In this document: one piece after another, positions 1 through 11,392 of the stretch
Numbering within the stretch: position 1 is the first letter of the stretch
Layout: every line of letters starts with the position of its first letter
Source: Mytilus trossulus
Lineage: Eukaryota > Mollusca > Bivalvia > Mytilida > Mytilidae
Assembly: GCF_036588685.1 (NCBI RefSeq)
Contig: NC_086376.1
Span: 11,671,911 to 11,735,910, forward strand
Direction: 5' to 3'
DNA length: 64,000 nt
Notes under the pieces: generated by a model
Database searches by the model: none
What the model was told of the DNA's origin: nothing
The model's input: only the letters and a program-made list of their open reading frames with translations
Translations under genes and position numbers: made by a program

Positions 1-11
1 CGTGAAAGTCT

Positions 12-31
12 CATGACCATTCGTGGTCATG
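12..31. repeat. Short perfect hairpin with TTCG loop
   Basis: An 8-base arm, CATGACCA, is followed by TTCG and then by the exact reverse complement TGGTCATG. It lies in the intron upstream of the last SNRNP200 exon. It is seen directly; no function is inferred. Confidence 0.5.
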
Positions 32-1534
32 TGTGTTGCTATTGAAAACCTTGATAAAATATAAATTATTTGCCTTAATGATTAATTCATTAAGTGAACA
101 TAAATGTACAATTATATATGAATGTTTAATGTTTGTTCTTTTAAATCTTTAAAAAAAAGTTGAAGCAACATTGCCACAGTTTTCATAATTAGGTTTGCCT
201 TGGTTTTTGGTTAACTGCCTACAGTGCTTACAGCGCTTTGATTGTATAGTAGTTTTGATATTGTAGCTTTTGATTTGCCCTTATTCCAAGTCTAAACTAT
301 ATTAGCCCCCATGGCCAGTTTTGTTTGTTTCATGGGTGGGGTATATTTAATGTAGCATTGTAAGAAGAAGATGATATTTCATTTCCACTTGTGTGCCCTA
401 AAGAACACATTACAACATCAATAATTTTCGTTATACAATACAAACAATGAGATAAAAAAAAAATATTGATGAGAACTGTTTAAGTTCTTAGAGAATATGT
501 AGATAAAGATTTTTTATTTTTAAAAAATATCTAACGCATTTTAATGCAAGTTAGGCTGATATAGATAACAAACAAGCAGCCCAATAATAGAGACAAAAAA
601 AAAATCCACACTAGAAGCTCAAATTCAGGTTATATCATTAGGTTAAATGTTTGCCATAACATATAAATCAGTTGAATAAAGCTTACTGTTACTAAAGAAA
701 ATTCTACTGGAATTTATTGGAAAGGAAAACTAATCCTGTAAACATACACTACAGCTTAGGTGGGTTTTGCTTTGTCCACCAGCCCACCATGGGAGTGGGT
801 ACCAGGTGGGCAAAATTTCTACCTTGTCCACTCTGCCCACCCATAGGAGTGGGCATGCAATTTCTTTTGTTTAATCTAAAGATTTGCAAGTACAATCACT
901 TGAAAAAAGCAGATAAGCATTTGTAATCAATATTTTTACAAAAAAAGAGAATATAGCTAGAGTGGTCATGGGTGGGCAGGTGGAAATAGCAAAATCCACA
1001 CGGGCTGTTGTGTATCTGCAGGATACAATATAACTTTTTATCAGCTGAATACTAAATCTATATTAATATCCAGGTCCATGTCAGGCTTTGAATCATCAAA
1101 AGACGCTGTTAATAACATGTTTTAGCATATCCTAGATTTGATAAATTACATATTTTTTCCGTTCTTTCACAGGATTTATATGAAAAATAACAAAAAGTTC
1201 AATTGGAGCTACTCTTATGTTGTTACATCATTACTAAATTGTACATTTCTGTATAGTTATATATTTTGACAATAACCTGCCATAATTAGCCATAATGCTT
1301 GATAGTTTTTGGAAGGGTTGTTTTTCATTGGTCACATATTTTTTAAGATAACCTGATTAGCACTTCTTCAGTATTGACCATTGTCCAATGACCATTGGAG
1401 TTGCAAAAGGTCGATAAACTTGTTAATCATGAAAACATACGCCTTTTGGCAAGCATGGTTCCCTTATAATATTGATTATTTTGATTTTGAAATTTGTTGA
1501 AGAAACAATATTATAAGTATTTTATTTTTTCCAG

Positions 1535-1780
1535 AAACGTGAAGAAGGATGGTGGGTTGTTATTGGAGACAGCAAAAATAATTCTCTGTTATCTATCAAA
1601 CGTTTGACATTACAACAGAAAGCCAAAATTAAGTTGGACTTTGTGGCGCCCTCTCCTGGACATTATAACTATGTTATATACTATATGAGTGATGCCTACA
1701 TGGGATGTGATCAGGAGTACAAGTTCAGCATAGATGTCAAAGAGGGTGAAAGTGACGAGAGTGATAGTGACAGTGATTAA
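1535..1780 (+). CDS. SNRNP200: SNRNP200/Brr2 (U5 snRNP 200 kDa helicase), last coding exon only
   Basis: This is the C-terminal exon of the U5 snRNP helicase that unwinds U4/U6 during spliceosome activation in the nucleus. The exon follows a pyrimidine-rich acceptor (TTTTTTCCAG, ending at 1534), opens in phase 0 and encodes 81 residues ending at TAA. It starts [12 protein letters not shown] and contains [11 protein letters not shown]-like and [14 protein letters not shown]-like blocks. From memory these match the end of the second Sec63 domain of animal SNRNP200 almost residue for residue, including the final Ser/Asp acidic tail. No other exon of this gene could be found in bases 1-1534, so that stretch is read as the last intron and the rest of the roughly 2100-aa protein lies before the window. 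The open reading frame is intact. Confidence 0.9.
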   Translation, partial: KREEGWWVVIGDSKNNSLLSIKRLTLQQKAKIKLDFVAPSPGHYNYVIYYMSDAYMGCDQEYKFSIDVKEGESDESDSDSD

Positions 1781-2610
1781 ACTGTGACAAAGTAAGACAA
1801 CTGATATAAATTTGGTGTATGTCCCCGATGATGGACAGAGATATGTCTGGTCAACAGTGAAATTTGGACAAACTGATAAAACCTGTAAATAATTGATAAG
1901 ATTATCCTCTCAATGTCATTGACAGATTAAAACCATTCTCAATCATGTTTAAGTACTTTAAAAATTTCAAATATATAATGACAATGTGTGACCTTTAACA
2001 TGTAGATCATCTTGATTATATTTGCATAACTTGTCACATGACCAAGTTACGTAAATAATGTCACTGTGTGTATTGATCTGATTGTTGACAATGTATTCAG
2101 ATAATTTATTACAATATTGATGACCATTGGTAAATATGTAAACATAGATAGAGAGTATACGACCAGATGTACTTAGCACAGATTTATCTGTTGATATAAA
2201 AATGGTGTAATTGAAAATTTAAGCAATTATTTGTGAACTCCTTTATATTTTTTTGTTATTTCACTTATGTAAATAAATTTGAAGTGTGAATATAATGAAT
2301 ATAATTTTTTATACATGATAAATTGCTTTCATATCAGTTTAGTGAGATATGAGAGTTATGAAGTATCATAAAAACATAAATTTCGTCTCGTTAAATTATG
2401 TTTCCAAAAGAAATATCTAGTCTGTGCTGTTTGATAAATCATGAACATGAAAAAAAATATATGAAGATTATTATTTATGGTTAGTTATGTTAAGATATTT
2501 GTTATTGAACTAAAAATATTAAAAATCATTTTTTTCACACAAATAATTCAGTGAAATGTTGAGTGCAATTTTAATCTCTGACAAATAAAGTTTATTATCA
2601 TTTAACATGT
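1781..2610 (+). other. SNRNP200: 3' UTR of SNRNP200
   Basis: AT-rich sequence with no ORF follows the stop codon. Canonical AATAAA hexamers lie at 2272-2277 and 2584-2589, with another at 2711-2716. The end is set about 20 bases after the second hexamer, so it is approximate. Confidence 0.55.
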
Positions 2611-2619
2611 CATTTAATT

Positions 2620-3380
2620 GTTTTTCGTATTCAGCTGGTCACTACTACTGGAATTTTCATTACCTACATCATTCTATTCCAGTGCTGTATTGTTGATATA
2701 TGTATATTATAATAAATAACATTGAAAATCTGTTTAAAGTGTTTCTTGTATATGAAGTTTAATTTATTGTAAAGTTATAAATTGTAATGAGGTTTCTTGA
2801 CCCTTAAAAAGATTTGTTTTGAATAACATTACACTACGTTAAAATTTACAATTGAAAATTCATTATCAAAGTAAATGATATACTTCTTTGCAGTTTTAAC
2901 CTCGCAATGCTTTGTATTCAAAGATATAGGGGGTTAAAAATTATTTCAATTCCCTTGGTTGCAATACTGTGCATTGTAAAAGATTGGTAGATTTTTTATT
3001 AGCATATATTTAATGCGTGTTATCTATATGGATATTGCCAACTTAAATGCTGAAGGTTTTTTTTATGGTTGTATACTAACAAAGCTATCTTATCCTCTTG
3101 TAGCTCCATATATGTGCCTAAGTTGTAATAATTGTCTTGTCTTGTCTTTATTCTGTGGTCTGAAAATTGCGCTCCGTCAAAAACATGTTTAATCCCTGCC
3201 ATAGTCTTTATGTGCCTGTCCCAAGCCAGGAGCATGAGGTTCATGTTCGTGTTTTTTTTGTAATTTGTTTTGTTATAAATAAGCCTGTAAGTTTTCTCAA
3301 TTGATTTTTTTCATATTATTCATGTCGTCACCTTTTAAAGCCAACCATACTGTATCATAAGTGTATGGGTTTTTCTTATG
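2620..3380. other. Intergenic spacer, AT-rich
   Basis: No coding signal or strong repeat was found in the first part. The segment from about 3090 to 3250 resembles dispersed mussel repeat sequence, but I could not align it to another copy in this window. Confidence 0.4.
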
Positions 3381-3480
3381 GTTGAAGGCTGTACAGTTTA
3401 CTGTTGCCTATTATTGCTTACATCCACCTTATTTGAACTTTGGTGGTTAGTTGTCACATTGGCAATCATACCACATCTCC
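3380..3480 (-). repeat. Dispersed repeat (attggcaatcataccacat family)
   Basis: The segment ending ATTGGCAATCATACCACAT recurs at 62215-62302 in the same orientation. Reverse-complement copies lie at 17431-17600, 40076-40120 and 57000-57110 (marker TGCCAATGAGACAACT or close variants). It is a mobile-element-derived repeat, not a gene. Confidence 0.65.
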
Positions 3481-3589
3481 TTCTTTTATGTTGGCAGGAA
3501 GATGTGTCATCCTACCAAAACACAAATTTTTGACTGACCCAAACTGTCTTCTGAATGCAGTGTGATCAGCAGAGAAGCAGCAAAACTTA

Positions 3590-4010
3590 ATTTTTATACC
3601 CCACACAATTTTTGCATTGGATATGTTGTTATTTGCCCCTCCATCCTTCAGTCTTGTTCTTGTCGTACATGTAGCAACTCCTCTGAAACCACACAACAGA
3701 ATTTATAGATAATAAGGACAACTATGTCGATGTGCATATCGACAAGAAATTATGAATCAACTTATTTTCGAGGAGCTCTGCCCCTGTGAACTTATTTGCC
3801 TCAATATACTAGTCCATCAGTCCTGCTCTTGTAATATGGCAACTATTTTTAAACCACACAACAGGATTTCATGAAACTTTGTAGATAATAAGGACATACT
3901 GTGTAGATGTGCCTATCCACAAGAAATTATGCAGTTATGTTTCTTTTGAACTGATTGGCCTCAATGTACTGCAGTTTGTCAGTCATGTTCATCTTATATC
4001 TGTTTTTGAC
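3590..4010. repeat. Tandem direct repeat, unit about 175 bp, 2+ copies
   Basis: Two imperfect copies run head to tail. Shared blocks include CAGTCTTGTTCTTGT (about 3650) with CAGTCCTGCTCTTGT (about 3818), CCACACAACAGAATTT (about 3687) with CCACACAACAGGATTT (about 3863), and AGATAATAAGGACA with a following GACAAGAAATTATG-like block in both. A short third copy begins near 3975 (GTCAGTCATGTTCATC). The units are about 80-85% alike. Confidence 0.6.
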
Positions 4011-4705
4011 CAAGTCTTAACCAATCCTATGACCATCTGCACTTTAGGTGACCATGAAACCACTTAGGTAGAAGAGACACTTGTGATGCATGTTATTCAT
4101 CAGAATAAGATGACAAAAATATATTTATTTCAAGAAAACAAATGTCAAATTTCTATGGTTTTATTCATTAAAAAATTACAACCTTTAATAACAAAATATC
4201 AAAACATGAACAACTGATTATCAAACAATCAAACAACAATAAAAATAATAGAAAATTATAGATATCTAGTGGGTTACATTTCATTGAGTTAACCAGTTTA
4301 TCCTGGTCCAGCTAAATACTTATAAATACAAGGTAATTTTAGTTAAAGAATGGAATTCCTTTCTTAAAATACATTTATGACATAAGATTTATAAAATATA
4401 CAACGATGAGTGTGTACATGTATTCTATTGTATTAATCTTTCTTTGGATATAAGTAATCAGTAAATTTCACTATTATATGCTTTTAATTCAAAATCTTTA
4501 TTTGGAATCTGTTAGTGAACAACAGTATTCATTAATATAAATATAAATATGGACAGCTTGTTCATAACCATAAAATATATGAAATAAGTAAAATGAATGA
4601 CAACACAGATTTGATAAAAGAGCAAAAACAAACTTTGAATACATTAATTGCATATAGTTTCAAGCTCCATGTATTTACATACTAATGCCATTGACATCAA
4701 AAATG

Positions 4706-4723
4706 TTTTTTTTTTTTTTTTTT
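4706..4723 (-). other. Genomic poly(A) tract behind the FADS6 polyadenylation signal
   Basis: Read on the minus strand there is an AATAAA at 4741-4736, then 12 bases, then 18 consecutive A. Hexamer, short gap and A-run in this order, downstream of an intronless gene, is the layout left by reverse transcription of a polyadenylated mRNA. A chance A-run at a native cleavage site is the alternative. Confidence 0.6.
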
Positions 4724-5668
4724 ATAGTTGGCAATTTTATTCAAAAGAGACATGAAAATAAGATATTTTACCTGTTATTGATTTTAAATGTTACTATATC
4801 ATGTACATGACTTTCATGACTTTACAGCTACCCGTATGCAAGAAGATAAATGTGAACAAATATTATATGTACAAAAAGTAAGTATTGTATTGATTCAGGA
4901 AAACAATTCATCTGGCAAGGTATAAGCAGCTCTACCAAACCTATTGTAATACAAATAAAGCTAAACCTGAAATGTGTGTAAAAGAAGTTTAAGGAAATGA
5001 TACAGTGGGTTGTTAGAAAAAAATACTCCTTTAATTTTAAGTACTTGTATGACTTTTTTCTTAATTGTTAGTGCAAGAACATAATGCATCAGTTCCTTCA
5101 AATATCACAATCTTAAGACACTTTCAATTCAGTGACCCCATCTTTTCATGAATAGGTCTTTACTCAAAAAAAGTAAAATCACAAAAATACTGAACTCAGA
5201 TGAAAATCAATTTGGAAATTTCTTAATCACATGGCAAAATCAAATTTACAAAAACACATCAAAAACATGGACAACAACTGTCATACTCCTGACTTGGAAT
5301 GAGCTTCCCTAATTCAAATTGTGGGTTTTAGTATCATCATAATCAAACAAATGAACTATGAATAAGACTAGATGGATTTGAAGCACATGTACCATTTCTA
5401 ATCTGACATGTCAATGCTGTAATTATTGCCCATCTCATGTATGCTCTGTTTTTCTGTTTTAAAACATAATGCTGTCATAGTAGTTTTTTGTCTGCTTGAT
5501 ATTTTATAGACTGGCCTTAAAAGTAAAAAAAAATCACAAAACTTTATACATCTGTGTATAATGTCATGGTAAACAGTTTTAAAACATAGAAAAATAACAA
5601 AAACAGCACTTAATACAAAACTCAACATCAATAATACAATATAATTTCTGTAAATAAATAACTTTTGA
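4724..5668 (-). other. FADS6: Probable 3' UTR of FADS6-like gene
   Basis: There is no ORF of note between the stop codon at 5669 and the hexamer at 4741-4736, giving a 3' UTR of about 940 bases. It appears to contain a copy of a dispersed repeat at about 5165-5302. Confidence 0.5.
5165..5302 (+). repeat. Dispersed repeat (caacaactgtcatactcctgacttgg family)
   Basis: The stretch ending ACAACTGTCATACTCCTGAC recurs at 44090-44210 in the same orientation. Reverse-complement copies lie near 30700-30840, 40115-40230 and 47231-47330 (marker GTCCATTCGTTTGGTGTATT or variants). The copy at 47231 follows a dead RT, so I read the family as the 3' tail of a retroelement. Confidence 0.6.
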
Positions 5669-6742
5669 TCATTGAATCCCTACAAAATGACTGATGGGTG
5701 GGGCATTGACCATTAGTTCATTGTATTGTTCTATGAACATCCACATTCTGTTCATGTAAGTATCTTCATAGTATGGAAGACCATTCTCTTTGATGAATTT
5801 AGTCACCAGTGGCTTGATCTTTAGGCACATGTTGTCCGATAACTTAGGGAAGAGGTGGTGTTCTATATGGCAACTTACTATTGCGTGTCCAAAGGTATAA
5901 TCTAAGAAAGGATTCCGTGGAAGGTTGAGTACACCAGTAGACATCTGATAAATCCGCTTTGGACGACTTTTGGGCGAGTACATTGCTAATCCAATGTGCT
6001 GGAAAATGTTGACATGAATATAAGGTATGGCAAGAACTGCCCTGTAGGTAAGAGTGCACAAAACTGCTCCCCAGAATGAGAATCCAGATATATTCATTAA
6101 AAGGTACAAATTAATTGTTAGTCCGAGAGGCATCAGTATTAAATATGTCAGTAGACTTTTCCATTTTCCCCATATGTCTTTTAGTACAATAGGTATAGTT
6201 ACAACAGGTAAAAACAAAGGTACTACAAACATATATAAGTAGCTTGGTACAAATGGTACTTTCCATGTGCTAGAATCTCCTAATCCAATGATGTTTGTGT
6301 GTGGATGATGAACCTTAATATGGATATCATATCCCAGATCTCCAGAAAATGACCCACAAAGATCAGAAACGAAATAGACCATAAATGTGCCTAGCGCTTT
6401 ACTACTACAAAGTGCACCGTGTTGAACTAAATGTGCAGTTTTAATAGCTATAGTTGAATGACAGCATCCAAGGACAAATACTCCCAACGCAACGGTTTGT
6501 ATATTGCTTGATTTCATTAAGAAAAGAGCAACAAACACAAGTCCAAAACTGAGAAATAGAATCATCCAGTCCACTCCATGCCGGTCCCACCAACTACTGC
6601 TGTCTACAAGCTTGGTTACTTGTTGGTTTAACTCAGCAAAGTTTGGAAGTTCTTTGAGAGAAACATAATCATAAACATTTTTCTCGTCCTTTCCTTCGAT
6701 TACTTTGAGTTCCTTGCTAGCTTTGGGTCTACTTTTAGACAT
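5669..6742 (-). CDS. FADS6: Fatty acid desaturase 6-like membrane desaturase, single exon
   Basis: A 357-aa integral membrane desaturase of the FADS6 type, expected to act on acyl chains in the endoplasmic reticulum; the true substrate of FADS6 is not established. The three di-iron histidine boxes are intact: HLVQH (104-108), HIKVHH (141-146) and HIEHH (292-296), the last followed by LFP. Hydrophobic segments lie at about 60-76, 82-100, 165-186, 197-216 and 220-240, and the N-terminus is polar. There is no cytochrome b5 HPGG motif, which separates it from FADS1/2-type front-end desaturases. The length fits vertebrate FADS6 (about 340-370 aa). The ORF is uninterrupted from ATG to TAG-type stop in one exon, whereas vertebrate FADS6 has several introns; together with the poly(A) tract at 4706-4723 this suggests retroposition. 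Start choice: first ATG of the ORF, upstream of the conserved region. Confidence 0.85.
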   Translation of the reverse strand: MSKSRPKASKELKVIEGKDEKNVYDYVSLKELPNFAELNQQVTKLVDSSSWWDRHGVDWMILFLSFGLVFVALFLMKSSNIQTVALGVFVLGCCHSTIAIKTAHLVQHGALCSSKALGTFMVYFVSDLCGSFSGDLGYDIHIKVHHPHTNIIGLGDSSTWKVPFVPSYLYMFVVPLFLPVVTIPIVLKDIWGKWKSLLTYLILMPLGLTINLYLLMNISGFSFWGAVLCTLTYRAVLAIPYIHVNIFQHIGLAMYSPKSRPKRIYQMSTGVLNLPRNPFLDYTFGHAIVSCHIEHHLFPKLSDNMCLKIKPLVTKFIKENGLPYYEDTYMNRMWMFIEQYNELMVNAPPISHFVGIQ

Positions 6743-7340
6743 TTTGAACGAATGGCAAGAAATCTCCCGGCAGTAGTAATAAATTAAGGGACAGCTGATA
6801 CATCAATCAATTTCTAGTCATGTGATGATGGTTGATAACAACAGATATATAACCTATCACCGAAAAAAAGGCTAATGGAAACCAACTAAGAACGGACGTT
6901 CTAGGACTTTTAACTTGAGTCATATCTTTAGTTTAATTTATAGCAACATCTTTTAATGTTTTAACATCAGTACCTACATTTAATATTATTTATTTACAGA
7001 ATGTAGAATATAAATTGTTGTTCATGTGTTCAGATTTTCTTCTGTTCTGTTCTGAACAGGTATGATCCTCAATTATACATAGGAGCTGTGCCTCCAACTT
7101 GTAATCAAGGATAATTCTTATTGGTAGAGGTGCTAAAATTTAAGAGTTTTATTTATGTGTGATACAACAAATGCGAATTGTGAATTTTAAAACTATATCA
7201 AAGTTTAAAGTTGTGTGCTATTTACATTTATCATTTACTTAGACTAAATAACATATAATTTTTACCGTATGATAATAGCATTAAATTGACGTTAATTTCA
7301 TATTTTTCGAATTGGTGCTTAGCGGGCTGATATGAAAAGT
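6743..7340 (-). promoter_or_regulatory. 5' flank of the FADS6-like gene, no clear core promoter
   Basis: No convincing TATA box or initiator was found. A TCATGTGA E-box (M-box-like) lies near 6820. Nothing else was recognised. Confidence 0.3.
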
Positions 7341-7392
7341 TTATCACATGCTTCGATTGTTATCACATGCCCTTCCGTAACGTTATCACATG
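7341..7392. promoter_or_regulatory. Three copies of TTATCACATG within 52 bases
   Basis: TTATCACATG occurs at 7341-7350, 7360-7369 and 7383-7392, each containing a CACATG E-box core. It lies about 600 bases upstream of the FADS6 start codon. The repetition is seen directly; a regulatory role is a guess. Confidence 0.4.
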
Positions 7393-7787
7393 GCATTCCG
7401 GTGATACTCGGGCAATTCCGGAAAATACACCTCAATGCTACGTTTTTAGTGAAAAACATTTCAAAGTAGTGTACAAAACAATTATTTGAAAACTGGAAAG
7501 TATATTGTGTAAAATGATAAAGAAAAATATAATTAAAAACAAACAAACAAACAAATTATTAAATAAATGCATTATTTTTTCTTTCTGAAACATAATTTAG
7601 AAAGTTTCTTTTAAAATAATGACTTTTCCAAACAATGTTTATAATTATGTACATGTATATTGTTGAATTATTTTTTTGTGGATTCGTTCATATGAAACTG
7701 TTTTTTTTTTCTGTTGAGGCATATGATAGAAAGATTTCATATTGAATGTATCCGGGGCAAATTTTGGGTCCGACGTCCGTGAACGTT

Positions 7788-8415
7788 TTAAGGGCATACG
7801 ATACAGTTTTGATCCTGTATTTACAAGTTCATAAAAATTTGCATATAGGCTATTTTTTACCTGATTAATTTAAATATGTAATAAAAAATATACCTTCATG
7901 TGCTACTTTTTGAGTCAAATTAGGTCGAAATTTGGTATATTTGCTCAAAATTCAGATTTGTGTCCGTAATTTCTTTTTGGAAAGAAAGACATAACTTTTT
8001 TGTTATAAAAGATAAACACAATTTTTTTTTGGTTGAATAATCGGTAATTTCTATATTTTATAAATATGCAAAAAAATATGCAATTTTTTATTCAGAAATA
8101 ACTCATATTTATCAAATGTTCATGATTTGAGGAAAAAACGTCATTTATTACTGCATGTTTATCAAAATTAAAAAAAAATCCTCTATTTACAGTTTTATAA
8201 AATTTGGGTCACATAATCTCCCTGCAAAATGAAACAAAATGCCGTTTTGAAAAATAGGGGTCCATGAACTCGTTTTCAAATTAAATCAGTTTGAATGATA
8301 AAAATCAGTCGAAAAATGCATCTTTTCCCGATATGTCACAGTTTGACGTCGCGAAAATAACAAATTACGTTAGCAACGTCACTGCCTTCCCTGTAACTGT
8401 ATCGTATGCCCTTAA
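7788..8415. mobile_element. Non-autonomous TTAA-flanked MITE, piggyBac-like by target site
   Basis: Perfect terminal inverted repeats are seen: TTAAGGGCATACGATACAGT (7788-7807; identity extends one more base) and its exact reverse complement at 8395-8415. Both ends carry TTAA, the target duplication used by piggyBac-superfamily transposases. The 620-base interior is AT-rich with long A and T runs and encodes nothing credible. The 64-aa ORF at 8291-8485 runs over the right terminus and is not a gene. The perfect termini argue for a fairly recent insertion. Other superfamilies can also leave TTAA. Confidence 0.75.
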
Positions 8416-8829
8416 CTCTTTAAACCTCGGGAACCACGTAAAAGGATCAACACATGAATCTGTTAATTTTTCTTTACCGTGTTGAAGCATATGATAAAAA
8501 GATCATAACATGTCATTTTTCATATCGCATGTATTATCAGCCCTCGGTCAATATCAGCCCTCGAGCCATGCGGTCAACATTTCAGTAAAATTAATTTTCA
8601 AATGTTTTAGCTCTTTAAATACCTGCCGTTGAATTCAGTTATTCTCGTAGAATAAAGTGCTCGCCGAGTTGTTCATCACTTTCAAAGGCATTGCATTTTG
8701 TAAAAAAAATCATTTTACATAATAGTTTCAGATCACAATTTGTCAACATATAACACTTAAAAAATGCCTAACTTTTGCATGTATATCGTTTATCGTTTAT
8801 ATTGTTTCTGTATTGTTATGAGTTACAAA

Positions 8830-9325
8830 TTATGACTAAAATCAGCATAGACCCATTAAAACAACATCTGATGCAAAAATTAAATAATACTTTTAGATAT
8901 TTGGAATATACAATTGCTCTCAATAATGACGAATTCAGTATGTATATTAAAGAGATTTATCCTGTTGAATTAACTTTAAATAAAGCTAATGAATGAACAC
9001 TGCCCTTTTCTGGATCTTGATATGTATATAAATAACGGGAATCTTAATACCAAAGTTGACGATAAAAGAGATGATTTTTATTGTTACCTATCCATTTTAA
9101 GATCATCTGATGGTGTCGTCCCCCTCGTCCCAACTTTAATATAATGTTTTTAAATCCCAACTTGTACGATTCGCTCATGTTAGAAACAACGTATTAGAAT
9201 TTAGCGAAAGAAATCTATGTACTACTGAAAAATTATTACAATAGGATTTTCGATATCACAAACTAGTCAAAACATTTGCTAAATTTTATCATCGGTACAA
9301 GGAACTAATTCGTAAATAAAAATAC
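8830..9325 (+). pseudogene. Degenerate Penelope-like reverse transcriptase fragment
   Basis: Pieces of an RT palm and thumb can be read in more than one frame. Blocks include FRYLEYTIALNN-like (about 8893-8930), then IYPVELT, then a shifted FLDLDMYINN-like segment, then QLVRFAHVRN, then KFYHRYKELI. These align with the C-terminal RT region of the element at 21228-23900 (FRYIDDVLSLNN, YLDLHLEID, QLIRYSRAC, KFYGRHHELV). The catalytic YIDD has become YLEY, and frameshifts and stops break the frame. The N-terminal half of the RT is missing. It is dead. Confidence 0.7.
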
Positions 9326-9544
9326 ACATGCAGACATCTTGTACGTCAAGATCAGTGAGTGTGTCAAAGACACAACAACCCGACCAAAGAGCAAAATACA
9401 GCTGAAGTCTACCACTGGGTCTTCAATACAGTGAGAAAATCCAGCACACGGATGCATGCTTCAGCTGGCCGCTAAAAAATGTATATACTTGTTTAATGAG
9501 AATGGACGTAACACAAAACTTCGAAATATATAAAATAAAGTCAA

Positions 9545-9720
9545 ATAAAAAAAATCATACAAGACTAACAAAGCCGGCAATATGCTCTTGATTTGGGACA
9601 GGCGCAAAAATGCGGCGGGGTTAAACATGTTTTTTAAGATATCTCCTCCTCCCTATACCTCTAGCCAATATAGAAAAGAACAAACATACAGCAATACGCG
9701 TAGTAAAACTCAGTTTAAAA
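9545..9720 (+). repeat. Dispersed repeat (gcgcaaaaatgcggcggggtt family)
   Basis: The core GGCGCAAAAATGCGGCGGGG, followed by TTAAACATGTTT and CTCTAGCCAATATAGAAAAG, recurs at 55040-55330 with only a few differences and in a divergent form at 25090-25260. It is a transposon-derived repeat. The 115-aa ORF spanning 9582-9929 starts inside it and is not considered a gene. Confidence 0.65.
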
Positions 9721-9929
9721 AAAGGATAGACTATTTTGTAGATTATTTTTTAGAAGACTTTTCAAACATAAAGAGCAACAGAATTGTTTCTAGAGCCATA
9801 GTCCTGATTCTACGCACCAGAAGAGTTGACACCTTAGTCTTTTTTTTTAAAGACATTATAAACGTATATTACAACAATTGTTACTACAACGGAAACCAAG
9901 CTATTTTTATGTATCCTGTTATACACTGA

Positions 9930-11300
9930 ATACCCAGGTAAGTAATCAGCTGCAGCGCTGGTATATATGTATGTCTCATAGGTATAATTGAGTTAAAATA
10001 CATTTTAATGCATTAAGCTTTAATCTGTTCCATCGTCTTAACTTCTTTTAATTGACCTCAGTAATGGATTACATTTCATCGTTTTGTTTTCGTTATATCT
10101 TTTTGAATGTATTCCTGAACAAAAATTTGATAAACAATTACATTTGTCAATTTCTGATTAGATACATAATAGTCGAGGCCATGCCCGGTGTATTGTTTAT
10201 TTTAGACTTTTTATTATTTGGAATTTGAAATTTTTAACATTGTTATATAAATCAAATATGAGAATTTGATTATAGCTAGTGCCCTTATTAAGGGATTTCT
10301 TTTTATAAATTGGAGTTACTTATGTCTCCTTTGGTCAATTGATCAGAGCGGGAGTGGATCGTAACCGACTTGGCTAGCGAAGATGATAAGATCTGTTAGC
10401 TGTGACACAAAAACAGATTAATTATGTTTCATCATTTAAGCAGGAATTCTATCACAGACAGTAATACATGTAATTATTCTATTTATAATTTTTAAAACTT
10501 CCGGTGGTAGCGGTTCTTTTGAATTCAATATTTTCTTGCATTGATTTTTTTTCTAGAAAATTATCAAATAAAGTAGAGAGCAAAATTCTCCCGTATTAGA
10601 CATACATAGATCAGAATTACCTTTAAAAAAGTATGACCCTGTGATCATGACTACAAGATAAGATATTTTTATTCCAATTAAAGGGCCCATGAAGAGCAAA
10701 GCAATGTATTACAATGATTTTTATAACTGTTACAATAATGTTGACTCAAATCATAAAAATGAATTTAACTATTTTTTTATATGTTAATCTATAACCAGAT
10801 CAGAGCCATATACATAAAAAGGCATAACAATATATATATATCATTAATAATCTCAAAGTGTTTAATGAAACAATATCTATACTATATTGATAGTTTTCTC
10901 AGTTCCAAACATTTATTTTATATAAATAGCAATATTTTTCAATACCTCTAGGTTTTCTTGAATAAAAGGCCAATTAAATTTTGCACTTATGCTTAACTTT
11001 TCAAAATTTTACAAACTATTGAAGTATTATCATAGAATTCTTTTAAAAAGCTGAGTTATAAAGGGGTCACTGACATATAGTTTGTGGGATTTTCATATTG
11101 AAATTTATCTAGAACCACTCTTTTTTATAATACGATTCCTAAAATTTATTTGTAGCTAATTTCCACCATCAGTTTAATTATTTATTGTCTGCATCGGCTC
11201 CAGGAAAAGTTCTGTAAATAACAGACAGTCCGTTCTTGCTATCCATAAAACAATAGTTGTTGGTATTAACTTAGATTTTTAATAACCTTGACCTTCATTT
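9930..11300. other. Intergenic spacer upstream of RMND5
   Basis: AT-rich sequence; no ORF, no clear repeat and no recognised RNA gene were found here. Confidence 0.4.
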
Positions 11301-11392
11301 CGTATTTCCGGTGACGATAAAATGACAACAAAGAAAGGAAAATATTTCTGATTGGTGTTTTTCTATTAAACTTGTGTTTGATAATTGACAGT

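Noticed and set aside
9582-9929. 115-aa ORF
   Set aside because: It starts inside a dispersed repeat shared with 55040-55330, where the frame is not kept.
11372-11392. Upstream in-frame ATG of RMND5 (adds MCLIIDS)
   Set aside because: The second ATG gives MDACQ, matching vertebrate MDQC, and a total of exactly 391 aa.
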